Part shown: positions 46,238-59,929 of the stretch, piece by piece
Layout: each line of letters opens with the position of its first letter
Position numbering within the stretch: position 1 is the first letter of the stretch
From: Gaertneriomyces semiglobifer
Lineage: Eukaryota; Chytridiomycota; Chytridiomycetes; Spizellomycetales; Spizellomycetaceae
NCBI GenBank assembly: GCA_025558075.1
Contig: JAHLKF010000022.1
Span: 248,001-312,000 of the forward strand
Length of the DNA stretch: 64,000 bases
Direction of reading: 5' to 3'
Made by a program: the position numbers and the translations under genes
Notes under the pieces: generated by a model
What the model was told of the DNA's origin: nothing
The model's database searches: none
Seen by the model: the letters and a program-made list of their open reading frames with translations, nothing else

Positions 46238-46721
46238 TTAAAGACCGTGGTCGTCATTGAAGGCATTGACCGGCCGGTCCTCTTCAATTTCTTCCACACC
46301 AGCAATGGAGGAGAAAGACGTGACAAGTGTGGACGGGATTTCAATAGTCATGGCTGGAATGACAGTGAACCTACAAGGATCACAGAGGTATATTAGAAAT
46401 AGCTGATGTGCGGAACGAATGTCAATTGTTACCTGTGGATAATTCTTCCCCCAGACTGCTCAACCTTGTGTATTATGTCTTCTAATGTTTGCGCAGTTGC
46501 CGATTCTTTGAAAGACAATATGTACTGTTTCATGTCTGGAATTGAGGAAAACGCACTCCTTTAGTAGGTGTCAATACTCACAAAGTTGAGAAGAGAGCCT
46601 TACCACCAGCGCCTTCTTGAACATCCGCCTGAGCGGCGCTCGCGGCGGTCGAAGGCACAAAGACAGTCAAGACTGCTAAGGCTAGGATAGCGTAGAAGAT
46701 GAAGCGAGTAGGGAAGCGCAT
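46238..46721 (-). CDS. Peptidase inhibitor I9 (subtilisin propeptide-like) with signal peptide
   Basis: 117 aa from exons 46721-46604, 46535-46433 and 46370-46238. A hydrophobic leader (RFIFYAILALAVLTVFVPST) precedes a single I9 domain: MKQYILSFKESATAQTLEDI, HKVEQSGGRIIHRFTVIPA and EIPSTLVTSFSSIAGVEEIE, ending EDRPVNAF. Free-standing I9 proteins such as yeast Pbi2 inhibit subtilisin-type (proteinase B) proteases. Pbi2 itself lacks a signal peptide, so this copy would act in the secretory path, vacuole or outside. The C-terminal ending normally inserted in the protease active site is present in form but not tested. Convergent with the M16 protease gene. Confidence 0.86.
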
Positions 46722-47487
46722 GGTTGGTGGATGCCAAAGTTTGGTGGGTGAGCTTCGAAAGGACGAAATCCCGTCAATGAGCGTCAACGCCAAGCTGGTC
46801 AACACATCCGTTAGCGATAAGCGAATTTAACAGGCTCCCCAACGCCATTGACGCCGCGAACTTGGTTCAACAGAAGATTAAGGTTGAGCAATGGATGGAC
46901 GAGATACTCGTCGTTCCAGAGTGGTTAGATGCTACTTTCACTGTCGATAACCTGCTGGGGTTGCGTGAGCACACGATCCTTCCGTTCATTTATTTGGACT
47001 CGTGGTTGCAACCGCTCATCAGTATCATCGGACAATTATGAGTTGCTCGCGAGCGCTTTCAGATTCGCTCGGCTGCTTTGCTATCATGACTAGCGTAATG
47101 AAGAGACATGTACCGATGCCATTGTTCTTTGCTTTCAAAAGTCTTGAGCATATGAATGCACACGCAGACGTCCACCACTACTAAACGCCATGCAACAAAG
47201 GCGCCACTAGCATTACAATTGGAAATATGCAGGAGCAAGTGTAGCAGCTGATGGCCATTTCCAAATAACTATCAACATCAGAGAAACACTTTGCTAGCGG
47301 TTCTTGTTGGCTGGAAGAAGATATGTGTGGCATTAAGTTGTCACCTCTTGTTATTGATTGGACGTGTCGTCCCGCCAGGCATTTTCCTGTACTGACCATA
47401 GAGAGCATCAAGTGACTGCTTCATCCTCTACATGCACATAATACGCACTGCCCAGTTGAGTAGGCTAACGAAAAAGAAGCACCTTTC
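46722..47487. promoter_or_regulatory. Divergent intergenic region between I9 inhibitor and CDK9-type kinase
   Basis: 766 bp carrying the promoters of both divergent genes. Short frames at 47002-47184 (plus) and 47411-47181 (minus) have no coding character that I can defend. No repeat or RNA gene noted. Confidence 0.4.
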
Positions 47488-50034
47488 ATGGATACGAGCG
47501 GGACGCCGCCGGAAACGACTGTTCTACGCGGGACCTCCTTAGGGTCACCTCCGCGAGCTCCGAATCCCTATGTGGAGCCGAGTGATATCGAACGTCGCGA
47601 CAATTCCGTGCAAAATGCCGACGAACCGTCGAGGACATCTGCCGCCATTGCGAGGAGTCACCAACGCGAAGGATCTCCGCCAACGCCAGAGATATCGTCT
47701 GTGCCGCTGTCGTCTGCTGAGATGATACCGGACGGTTTTATCGGAACCAGCTTCATAGAATCATATGAGCGCAGCGATAAAATAGGCCAGGGGACATTTG
47801 GAGAGGTCACTGTAGCGTACCATAAGGTCACCGGTCAAAAGGTGGCCTTGAAGCGAGTGATCCTGCATAAAGAGAAGGAAGGCATCCCAATCACAACCGT
47901 TCGCGAGGTTCAAGTATTAAAGTTACTGCATCATAAGAATATTATGTCATTACATGAGTTGACTCTGGAAAAAGGTAAGCGGGCAGCCCTTTGATGAAGT
48001 CTCTGAAGTGCCCTCACGCTAGCTGGTTAGGCAATGCGGAGAGAATAGAACCATCCAGGTTATACCTGGTCTTTCCTTTCATGGAGCATGACCTTGCTGG
48101 ACTTCTTGGGAACCCTGCGGTTCTTTTCGAACCGCAACACATCAAGTCGTTCGCGCGACAAATTTTGGAGGGCTTGGCGTACATCCATAAGGTACGAAGT
48201 GAATCCCTCACGGATTAAGGAGGGCTCCGCTTATTGTGTCTCTCGTCCAGGAACACGTGTTACATAGAGACCTGAAGACCGCCAATATTCTGGTAGATAA
48301 TAGAGGAAATCTGCGCATAACGGACTTTGGCCTGGCGAGGTCGTATACCGAACGGGACTACACCCTGACGCCCAACGTGGTGACACGGGTAAGTAATCCA
48401 TTCTTAGGCGGGATTGCGGGATTTATACCAAAGCATAACTCGCCTAGTGGTACCGTGCCCCAGAACTCATTATTGGGCTGAAATACTACGGCACACCTGT
48501 TGATATGTGGGGCTTCGCGTGAGTACCGAGCCGATGATTTACTTTTGTCTTTTGTTTGCTCAAGCGAATTTGTTTCCCTCAGGTGCGTGTTTGCAGAGTT
48601 GTGGGATCGTAGAGCTGTCTTTCGCGGCGACACCGAGGTGCAAATTATGGATAAAATTTTGACAATATGCGGAACACCGACCAAAGACGACTGGCCTGAT
48701 TTCGTTAGCTTAACGGAGCAAGTCAATGTGAAACCCAAGGAGCATGAACGTAAAGTTAGAGAGACCTGGATACCCGAGAGGTACTTGGGATTTGAGTTCA
48801 CATGCCCGCTGCGCGGAAGCACCACCTAATGGCATTATTCCAGATTCGACTATACAACTATCGAGTTTATTGATAGCCTCTTCATTTTGAATCCTGCAAC
48901 TCGCCCGACAGCAGAACAGGCATTAGAGCATGCATACTTCATCATGGAGCCGGCCCCTGCGCGGCCAAACACTGAAGAGTAAGGATGAATCGGGCAATGT
49001 ACTTTCTGACAGCAACTGACTGCTGGCGCATCTGCAGTTTTGCTCCATGGCCTTCATCACATGACTTGACGGTACGAGCTGCGCTTCGCAAGCAAAAAGA
49101 GGCTGGAATCGTCCCTGGCCTGCAACAGCACTGCGATGTCCACCGCACAACGAGCGGGCTGATCGTGCGCCGAAGAAGGGTGGACTGCGAACAACTTGAC
49201 CAACAACGCATTCGTGAGGAAGAAGCAAAGCGTGAGGCGAGACGGAAGGCGCAAGAAAAGAGTCATACACCCGGCCGAGGCTCAAGAAAGACCCGAGCGA
49301 CTGCCGATTGGTCGGGTAAACATACCAGTAAACCACGACCTAATCGTACGGATATGGGTCAACGTTGGAATACAGGAAACAGAAACGCAGCCAGGAATGG
49401 TTTGGCAATAACACCGTATCCGCGACCGTCCCAAAGTGACGAGGGGCCGCTGACTGGACCGACGATCCCTGGGACTAGCGTGAATGGAGGAAGGTCAGCC
49501 GCAGATAAACACCCACGCCATATGCCTGATAACGTCCGCCGAGGAGATGACCGCCGCACTAGTAATGATGGAAGTAAAGATCTTCAGCGTGGCGACAGAC
49601 GCACTGACATGCGGAGCAACGTGCGAGAAGACGACGTTCATCGGAATCTACAAGGCCGCGGCGCTGAGAGACACCATCCGTATAATGTAGCTCGCGGGTC
49701 CAATCATGCGGCCGAAGCTAGTGGACGACATCGTGAATCTCTGCGGTCAACTAAGGAAGTGGGTCAACGTTATCCAGAAAGCAGCAATGTGTACGCCGCT
49801 GAAACGGAGGAACGCCGCGGTAGAGGGCGGGAGGTATGGCGGGATCCTCGCAACGAGGGCGGGCCACGGCCACAAGATCGGAGGACAATGGCTAATACTG
49901 ATCGTACTGCCGATACGCGGCGTAATCACGAAGAAATGCATCGGGCATTTGAGCATTGGGACGTGCGATATGAGGAGGATGAAAGTGGCGACGGAAAGTC
50001 ATGGCGGCGGAAGTCTGCCCCGGTCCGGCGGTAG
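47488..50034 (+). CDS. CDK9/Bur1-type cyclin-dependent kinase with long Arg-rich tail
   Basis: Predicted P-TEFb-type kinase phosphorylating RNA polymerase II CTD and elongation factors. 728 aa from exons 47488-47974, 48031-48191, 48251-48388, 48448-48518, 48583-48780, 48844-48978 and 49038-50034. After a Ser/Pro-rich N-terminus comes [20 protein letters not shown] with VALKRV, the cyclin-helix [18 protein letters not shown] (PITTVRE, close to PITALRE), [21 protein letters not shown] and the T-loop Thr in [24 protein letters not shown] and [10 protein letters not shown] close the kinase near residue 395. The C-terminal 330 residues are Arg/Asp/Gly-rich and disordered, as in Bur1 and CDK12-like kinases. 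A cyclin partner is not in the window. Confidence 0.9.
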
Positions 50035-50167
50035 CTGAGCATGAACGTTTAGGATGATACCCATAGGGTTACTGTGGCGGGCATACGGCTGTAATTTATT
50101 TACAAATACAAGAAAACATAGTATATAATAGAGGTCGGTTAAAGAACAGGATCCGGATCCGCTTGCG

Positions 50168-50891
50168 TTAGCGGGATTCCTGGAGCTTTTTTAGCCGGGC
50201 AAAAATCTCATGCTTCTCGGCTTGCAGCGACTGAAGCCTTTCTTGCACTTCGGAAGCAGGTAACAAGCCAGCTAGGGCGTGTGCTCTGAGATCGGTCAGC
50301 GGCTTGCCATTGGAAATGGGTGGAGCAGTCTTTGGAGCAGAGTCTACAATATTACGGACTATTGAACAAGGCCATGCTCCGGGAATCCCAAACGGGATAA
50401 CATGGAAGTGCCCCCTTCACCTGCTTACCTTTACCGCCCGTATCAGAGTGCGGGCTTTTAATGGGTGCTGCTTTGATGGGCTCCGGACCTTTTGGGCTTA
50501 TATTCAGAGTTTGTCCATCGGGAGATTCATCATCGTCCTCCTTCCACGGTCGTTTTCTCTTATGTCCTATTGTGTCTCGGTTGTTTTCGCATAAGGCTGC
50601 CTTTTTATCCCCTAGCCGTCGAGCAAAAGCTTTTTTTACTTTGGCCGGTATGTGCTCAGTATCCCATAAAAACTCCGCCGGCGGTTCCGGTTCCACATAA
50701 TCCCATCTCACCGGTTTATCCACCTCAGGCAATCCCTTCCCGTTGCTCCTGTCGTGCATCCTCCCCGCCTCGTAGCCTTGTCGTCGTCGTCGCCGAGTGT
50801 TTTTGATGAAGTTGAACGCTGAAGCGGAGTTGGGCGTGTCAAAGCCGCACGCGCTGGGGTTAGGGTCGCGGAGGGCTGGATCAAGGCGCAC
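50168..50891 (-). CDS. Unknown charged nuclear-type protein, 5' end unresolved
   Basis: Two exons are clear: up to 50891 to 50429, and 50343-50168 (donor GTAAGC, acceptor TTGTAG). The protein is basic at the start (IKNTRRRRRQGYEAG), has VRWDYVEPEPPAEFLWDTEH and IPAKVKKAFARRLGDKKAAL, then a NLS-like KRKRPWKEDDDESPDG. The C-terminus is helical (LLPASEVQERLQSLQAEKHE). In-frame TGA lies just upstream of the GTG at 50891, so the true start is either ATG 50759 or in an unseen 5' exon between here and GFA1. No family is recognised. Convergent with the kinase gene. Confidence 0.5.
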
Positions 50892-51185
50892 GGCGAAAGG
50901 TCAATTCATCGTCGTAAGTTCACAAAAAGCGGGCAGCCTTCCTCTCCAGCAACGACGATCCAGAGCAAGCAAGGAACCTCCCGCCGCGTTACTTGGGCAG
51001 ATATCGCTACAGAAGCACTCAGATTCATTATTTGGGACGACTCTAGCTCGGAGGGGATCAGTGGTGCCTGTCGGGTAAGTAGCGTGGAGCGCGTCCGGAT
51101 AGATAGGATCGACAAGGTGGCTAATCACTTTTCTTGCTATCTAGGAAATAACCTTGTTATATACTGTTTGAAGTAACAAGAGAAC

Positions 51186-53564
<2,379 letters not shown>

Positions 53565-53686
53565 GTAAATGAGTAGTTCAATGACAAACATTATCATGAC
53601 TTTTGCGCTGTATTCATGTAGAGACGTGGTGATTCGTTAATGTATCTAGTTGCGAAAGTTCTGATAATTTCAGTTGGCGCAAACAT

Positions 53687-55642
53687 TCAAAGGCCGGTAG
53701 TCTCTGCCCCAAGTCCGCCAAAGCGATCTATTATGGCCCGCTCTGACGGCTCGCATTCGCTGGATACTTCTGTCTTCAGCCGCCAAATTCTGACAACACT
53801 CTTGAAATCCCCACTGGCAAGCAGATCCGACCGGTAGGGATTGAAAGCCACAGCTGTGGTGGCAATGGTGGATTTGGCGGACGATTCCAGAGTGTGCGCA
53901 GGAAGGGTTGTCGATTTCTGTATGGGCCTCGATGAGCAATGCGTTCCCACCCGACTACCGACAAGAACGGCTTCATACGTACAGCGAGATCGTATATATA
54001 AACCATTCCATCACCGCTTGCGCATGCGAAAACGGTGGCCCGTACTGGGCTCCAATCCACGCAGTATATGGTCTTTCCGGAAGGCTCCCAGGTCGAGAGG
54101 TGTTTCGTCTGTTTGTATGGTCAGATGGTCAGACTAAGCTCGTTGTGCGGTATCAGCTTGGAAACTGAAAGTACCTGCAGAATATTGTACAACCGAATTT
54201 CCCCATCACTACCAGCAGTGAGAAGAAGGTTACGATGAAAAGGCGAGTACGCCACTGAGTTTACAGGTCCCACATGTGGTTGGTAAGCATTTTGAATCGG
54301 ATTCGGATATTGAGGCCGACCTACATACAACGTCAGAGATTAGAGATCCTAGTCAGTTAGTGTAGCTGATCTCTTGATACCTTTTTCGTCTAAGCGGACA
54401 CTTGCCCCGTCTATAGCAAGCGTTGTTGTGCATTTCGCAACATAGCCCCCTTCTGTTACTATTGTATACTGTGTGGGATTTTCTTTCGACAGTGTAAAAC
54501 CAGTAGCACCTAAAACAAAATCCTGTTTCGTGCCGCCGAGACGGAGATGTCGTGGAATCCCTGAAGCATGCAGTTGAGAACTGGGATGTTGAATGGGATA
54601 AAGCCGCTGGTCAATATCAGTCGTCAACAAACGGGCCAAATACGCTAAAATACCCTCGAATAGGCGCTTCCAGCTTGTTATTCAAATCCCACCACAGTAT
54701 TTTGCCGTCGTTGCCGACACTCATTATCTAACCCCAATACGAATTGAGTGAGAAAACGTCGACAGGAAGCATTGTAAGAACGCAAGTTCTTACCTGGTAT
54801 TCTCCATGTTTTTCGCCAGGCACCCATAATACTTTCGCGACAGCCTCCAGATGACCAATTTCCTGCATCTTGGTACTGAAAAGAATCCCATCCTTTCCAG
54901 CATCTTGATTAATGCGTGCAACAAATACTTGTCCAGTGAACGTTGCTCCTGCCAACAAGGTGGGCTGTACAGGATGAAACGCCAACGTCATGACGCAGTT
55001 TTCGACCTCGATGTTTCCAACGCACTCTGCCTGGCCGTTCGCTCTTCGTACGTTCCATGCAATGACAGCCCCTTTGTGAAGGCAAACATGTTCGTGATCC
55101 CACCTTCCTAGGCCAACGCCTACAATGCCCCCCTTGCAACTCCAGCTAATGTCAGTGCACAACATCCCACGCTCCCAATCTCGCACGCCAGTGCTCGCAT
55201 CCAGAGTATGAATACATGAAGTTGCGTTAATCTCATCTTCCCATCGGGGCTGCCACGCTGCAAATGCCGTTGAAGTCAGATTTGCGAGGAGTTGTCGGGA
55301 TACCAAAGGTTCCACATCTTGAAGGAAAAGGCGCATCGAATTTTGATCATATGAAGCTCGGGTCATGGATTTCGCAGATGGCGGATCCGTTTGGGTCTGT
55401 AACGCTTGGCGATGTTACATCAACGCTTTAGCGCCGTCTCGCACTGCTTCCACTTCACATACCGCATTGTTTCTCTGATCTCCAGCTTGGGTGGATGTAT
55501 CCCTGAAGCTTACAACCTCCGTCTGCACTGCGCTCTCCTCCTGAGCAACTTCCTTTCGCCATGTGGATGGGACATTGACGCTGTCCTGTTCCGTGGAAAC
55601 ATCTGTGAATTTTGGTGGGGGAATCGCTGGCGCCGACAGCAT
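53687..55642 (-). CDS. Dynein-2 intermediate chain WDR34 (DYNC2I2)
   Basis: WD40 subunit of the retrograde intraflagellar transport motor. 519 aa from exons 55642-55463, 55396-54794, 54727-54654, 54580-54381, 54320-54175, 54108-53983 and 53917-53687, all in phase. The N-terminal extension carries TWRKEVAQEESAVQTE and TQTDPPSAK as in animal WDR34. The beta-propeller has CTDISWSCKGGIVGVGLGRW, HKGAVIAWN, VMTLAFHPVQPTLLAGATFT, VLWVPGEKHG, GPVNSVAYSPFHRNLLLTAG, IYCVDWSPVRATVFACASGD and AVAFNPYRSDLLASGDF. The gene exists only in organisms with cilia or flagella, so it implies a zoospore stage. It faces DNAAF2 head to head. Confidence 0.93.
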
Positions 55643-55816
55643 TCTGGTATCCGCGGAGATGAACTGCAGCTGATGCAGTTTACCCGACGCGTTGCGAGTT
55701 TAACTTTGCTGCGCAGAATCCATCGACGCGCGTAGGTTCAAAGTTGAGCAGTTGAAATTGAGGTAGTTTCCAACCATCATCACCATCATCGGCCTCGCCG
55801 AGAACCTGAAGCGAAA
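55643..55816. promoter_or_regulatory. 174-bp shared region between two flagellar genes
   Basis: The WDR34 ATG (55642, minus) and DNAAF2 ATG (55817, plus) are 174 bp apart, so the two genes probably share a bidirectional promoter. I looked for an X-box-like RFX site; only partial matches such as gtttccaacc are seen, so none is claimed. Confidence 0.6.
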
Positions 55817-57735
55817 ATGATGGGCGGCGAGAAAAAGCGGGATCTCAACATCACCGAAGCAGTTAGTTCGTCGGGAGCTCGCGACCTTACCAGCCATTAT
55901 CTAATTGTTAAACCTCTAGGAGTACCGCCAACTGGAGCAGTCTCTTAAAAATGATGAATTCCGTAACTTATTTATGGATTACATGAAAGAAATTGCAGAT
56001 CCCAAGAACAGAGAATTATATGAAAAAGAACTCACCGCACTAGAGGCTGACCGTGGGAACGATGTACGCTTCGTGAAGCCGGAACCGGGATATGTCATCA
56101 AGACAACCTTGACGCACGGCTCGAACCAAGGCCGCAAGGTTTTCATCAATATCTGCACATCTCCTGAAATTGCTGAGGCCAAGCCTAGTCCGGTCAAGAA
56201 AGGAGATCAAGGCCAAAGCTGGTCAATACCATACAGTCTCGGTCAACCTAGGGAGGACGTGGATAATGGTACGTTACGAATCCTCTGACGCATGTGGCCA
56301 AACTCAATCACCAATGCCCTAATAGCCAATAACAAGTGCACGGTCTACGATTGTGTTTTCCATCCTGAAACCTATCAATTGGGCCGCCAAAAACCAGCTT
56401 TCGACCAGCTGCTGGTTAGTACCGCCATTGAAGGGATAGAGAAACAGTTTAAAGTTCACCTTGATAAAAGTGTGTAATCCGCTTATGAAGCAACCTTGTT
56501 GTCATCGCCGCTAACCTCGAATCGTATAGAGTACCGAGTTCCGAAAATGAAATTCAAAGGTGTACCAACAATGACAGTCATTCGCACCCCGGCCGGAAGC
56601 AAGCCCGTAGGCGAGACAACTACTGAGTATATTGAGCGGCTGCAAGAGGAGCAGCGGAGGAATCAGACATCCGCAAAATCACAGAGTTCGCGACTAATCG
56701 AAGAATTGGACCCGGCGATCGCGCCGCGGACCGAGGATAAAGTCGAAGCGATACCGAAATATCGCATTGTGTACAAGGACATCAACGCGGATTACCAGAA
56801 GTACACGTGCGAAAGAGAGAGGCAGTATGGTGCAAGGCCAGATGCGCTGACGGTGAAAGTGCAATTGCCGGGAGTGGTGCGTAAACATGTGCTTCCACAA
56901 ATGCGGCAGGAGCGCTCATAGTGCCCTTTGGTACCAGTCGTCTGCAAGCCAAGTTGATCTCGATATTGACCAAAAAAAGATGTCCGTATTAGTAACGGGC
57001 AGATATCGTTTGCTGCTAGAGCTACCTCTGCCGGTAAATCCAGATAAGGGCGATGCAAAGTTCAACAAGGCAGCGCAAGAACTTTCTATCGAGCTGCCGG
57101 TGATTCCTGCGCCGAGTTCAAAACCAGTAGGTCGTTGATTTAGGTTCTCGGGTCGACATTGTCTGACCGATGATTCCCAGTCTACGAGCGCAGAGGTGCA
57201 CGAAAAAGACGAGGTTAACCACATCTCGGAACCACCCGAAGAAGACAGCATGCCAGAGACGTCCGCAGTGGATGCTGGTAGTGAAAGGTCATCACTTGCA
57301 CCTACGGCAAAGGATAGCGAGATTACAGATGTGACAGTGCCGGAAGAACGTAGTGACCTGATTTCTACGAACCATCGTGGGAGCGACCAGTCCGCCGCCT
57401 CTTGCGCGGCCGTTGAAGAAAACGGCCATGAACGTTTGGACGATAGCGATGGAAAGGATGATATTAGTGAAGACGCCGCGGAGGACACGGCTATCCCAAT
57501 TGCTTTCCCGGATTCTGTTCAACATCCTTCGCAACAGGCTTCCATTCCTGTGGCCTCGCAACAAAACAACGAATTCGCCGTAGTAACGGGCAAGGCAATT
57601 CCTGAACAGACACCTACCAAAGGGCCCGCGCAAACATTCACTGAGAGTATTCACGAGGCAGAGACACCTCTAGTTATCCAATCTTTAGAGCCGCCGGTCT
57701 TTAGCAACACATTAATGTACGATCTAGACGATTAG
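55817..57735 (+). CDS. DNAAF2: Dynein axonemal assembly factor 2 (Kintoun, PIH1 domain)
   Basis: Cytoplasmic co-chaperone that pre-assembles axonemal dynein arms with HSP70/HSP90. 542 aa from exons 55817-55861, 55920-56268, 56326-56469, 56530-56876, 56938-57126 and 57181-57735. The PIH1 region shows EYRQLEQSLKNDEFRNLFMD, ALEADRGNDVRFVKPEPGYV, WSIPYSLGQPRED, TVYDCVFHPETYQLG and VSTAIEGIEKQFKVHLDK, aligning closely with human Kintoun. KMKFKGVPTMTVIRTP follows, then a CS-like segment (LLLELPLPVNPDKGDAKFNK), an acidic disordered part and an end motif NTLMYDLDD. It is found only in flagellated lineages with dynein arms, so motile flagella are implied. Confidence 0.94.
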
Positions 57736-57866
57736 CACCCATCGCCCTTCGTTGCTATATTACGACGTTAAGAGTCTTATCTATTTATAAAAGAATAACT
57801 CTATAATCTTAGTTTCGTATGAAAGAAATCGACGTAATTATGTCCGGTGTGCCACAAGGATTCGCA

Positions 57867-59411
57867 TTAACAGTTTACGCCTTGTTGATTCTCCCCACCA
57901 AACAACTGTGCACGTCGTGTCTCTTCGCATTCACACAACCGTGACCGCCCTCGAGACCTCCGCAAATGAGCTGGCTCGCAACTGTCATCCTGAAGGTCAG
58001 CTCGATCCATCTGTCGGCAAGTACCGCAGCAGTACACGCCGTATTTCCCGCTTGCGCTTTCATCTTTGCACGACTCATGGCAAGCGTCGCAGCACAAAAC
58101 GAGCAAGTGACAACCGCTTCCTATACATTTGTAAGAATCACCTGAAATAGGACCGGAGCAGAAACTGCACGGAGACATTGCCACAGCATCAACGCCGAGT
58201 GTTTGTCGGGCGTCAAAAACGTAATTCCTTCCTTCAAACAGGCTTTGCACTGGTCTCTCGGTATCATGTGGATGCGAGCCCACATCCTGCTCCGCTTGGC
58301 TTGCCGGTTCATGTCCCTTTACCCATTCGATATAGTTATGAATGCCACCGTCAAGCATGATGACGGGGAGGTCGAGCTCTTCCATCAACCAGGCGGAAGC
58401 CTTCTCACAGCGGATGCCGCCTGTGCAGTACGTTATGACCGCCTTCTTCCCCGTGAATAGGTCTTTATTTCTGTGCACGTACTCGGGCAGTGACGAGAAC
58501 CTCCTGATGGACGGGCAAATGGCACTCCGAAACCGACCGATGCGGGATTCGTAGTAATTACGGGTATCTAACACTATGTAATCGTCCTTGTCAGCGACCT
58601 CCTCCAGTAGCTGGTGAAACTGTGGCGGAGGAAGTCCTTGGACTTTGGGGCAGCCCTCTGCTTCCGCGCTGCTACCGTCCAATATGGAGTACCGCATCGA
58701 TCTTGGTACCCAGTCTTTCACCCCAAGGGGGCATATCTCCTCCACGACCTTGACTGAGAGCCCATCAAATACGTGCCGACACCCGGGAGACGGCTTAAAG
58801 AAAGTGTGTCGACGCTGGTGCCATCCTTCATGGCTTTTGCTCAAACTAAGTCCATCTAACAATTCGCTAGAGGCCAGCTCCTCCATGTACTCTTCAGTTG
58901 CCGCCACGGTACCGCCCACCGTAACGTTAATGCCCTCATTGGCCACTCGTATTTTTCCAGTGAGGCCAAGTCTGCTGCACAAATCGTCCTGCCAGGAAGC
59001 AACAGCGACAGGATCCCGTACATGAGTGTAACGGTAAAATAGCAACACTGAGCCAGCGGTTGCTTCGGTTTCAAGGCACTGGCAATCAAGTCGTACAGGA
59101 TCCGAATTTCCTTTAGGCGCTCGTCTCCTCTGATATTTCGGTGGTATTTCTTCCTGTTGGGGTCTCTCCGCCTTCGCCTTCCCTTGTTGAAGCTGCTCCA
59201 AGATATCTTCTTCGGTTGCTCTTAACTCATCCACATGCACGCTAAGGACATGCCTTGAAACAGCTTCGCGGGTATCAAACACATTGTCGCAGCAAGTCCA
59301 CACTAATGAATCCGTATCCGTCAGCCGGCAACGCAGTAGCTGCTTTACAGCTCGCCGTTTAGCAACCTTTCGGAGAGCAGTCGTAGCACTGTCACTAGCT
59401 GGAACTGTCAT
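57867..59411 (-). CDS. TSTD2/TrhO-like rhodanese-domain protein
   Basis: Intronless, 514 aa. N-terminal C2H2-like finger (WTCCDNVFDTREAVSRHVLS), a UPF0176 acylphosphatase-like region (GKIRVANEGINVTVGGT, CPLGVKDW) and a rhodanese domain with YIVLDTRNYYESRIGRF and active-site Cys in ITYCTGGIRCEKASAWLM. The C-terminus is rich in cysteine pairs (CSFCSGPISGDSYKCIGSGC, CCDAC, CCGTCRQ), probably binding zinc. Bacterial TrhO makes 5-hydroxyuridine in tRNA; the human relative TSTD2 is uncharacterised, so a tRNA-hydroxylation role is inference. Start is ATG 59411; a 29-bp duplication places a second ATG upstream, in another frame. Confidence 0.9.
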   Translation of the reverse strand: MTVPASDSATTALRKVAKRRAVKQLLRCRLTDTDSLVWTCCDNVFDTREAVSRHVLSVHVDELRATEEDILEQLQQGKAKAERPQQEEIPPKYQRRRAPKGNSDPVRLDCQCLETEATAGSVLLFYRYTHVRDPVAVASWQDDLCSRLGLTGKIRVANEGINVTVGGTVAATEEYMEELASSELLDGLSLSKSHEGWHQRRHTFFKPSPGCRHVFDGLSVKVVEEICPLGVKDWVPRSMRYSILDGSSAEAEGCPKVQGLPPPQFHQLLEEVADKDDYIVLDTRNYYESRIGRFRSAICPSIRRFSSLPEYVHRNKDLFTGKKAVITYCTGGIRCEKASAWLMEELDLPVIMLDGGIHNYIEWVKGHEPASQAEQDVGSHPHDTERPVQSLFEGRNYVFDARQTLGVDAVAMSPCSFCSGPISGDSYKCIGSGCHLLVLCCDACHESCKDESASGKYGVYCCGTCRQMDRADLQDDSCEPAHLRRSRGRSRLCECEETRRAQLFGGENQQGVNC

Positions 59412-59458
59412 GGTGAATTTGGCGCTGATGGAACTGTCATGGTGAATTTGGCGCTGAT
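59401..59458. repeat. 29-bp perfect tandem duplication spanning the TSTD2-like start codon
   Basis: The unit ggaactgtcatggtgaattt plus ggcgctgat occurs at 59401-59429 and 59430-59458 with no mismatch. It contains the complement of the TSTD2-like start codon, so a second ATG is created at 59440. Because 29 is not a multiple of three, that ATG opens a different frame. Confidence 0.92.
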
Positions 59459-59538
59459 GGGATGCTCATGAACCGACTACGAGAAGCGCCATTCAAAATT
59501 TTTGGTCCCAAACTCAACATTGACAGGATGGACGCAGA

Positions 59539-59785
59539 CTAGTGGCCATTAACATGCAAAGTGGGAACAGTAGCGAGCTCTAGGAGGGCGATGATGATGT
59601 CTATGGCAGGAACATTGTAGATCTGCTCCTTTACAGCAGATGTGTTCTTCGTCGCCTGCACGTATCCGAACATGTGGCTTTATTCGACTTTGCGTTGGCA
59701 GGGTCTTAATTCTCCCTCCGCCTTCGAACATGGTTCTCTGGCGTGCGAGAGCTGCAAGCTCACAAAGCCACAGTAGCTTGCTCAT
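59539..59785 (-). CDS. Hypothetical small basic protein, possibly two exons
   Basis: ATG 59785 opens a frame beginning MSKLLWLCELAALARQRTMF and containing GGGRIKTLPTQSRIKPH. A 47-nt GT-AG intron (59671-59623) would splice it in phase to IYNVPAIDIIIALLELATVP ending NGH at 59539, giving 65 aa. Without splicing the ORF is 78 aa and ends in a Cys/His-rich tail. The short basic N-terminus could direct it to mitochondria. Family not recognised. Confidence 0.35.
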
Positions 59786-59929
59786 TAGGATTCGCTCACC
59801 CTTACGTCGGCCGGGCAGTTATACTACGCGTAGACGTCAGCACCACGATCCCAGTATAAAAGGCGAGGTGTCTCTGCACTTGCCATGCAGCCTCTTGTAA
59901 TTGCAGAAAGTGGTTTATGAAATCTCACA

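Noticed and set aside
55643..55816. RFX X-box in the shared flagellar promoter
   Set aside because: Only half-site-like matches were found by eye; no full consensus.
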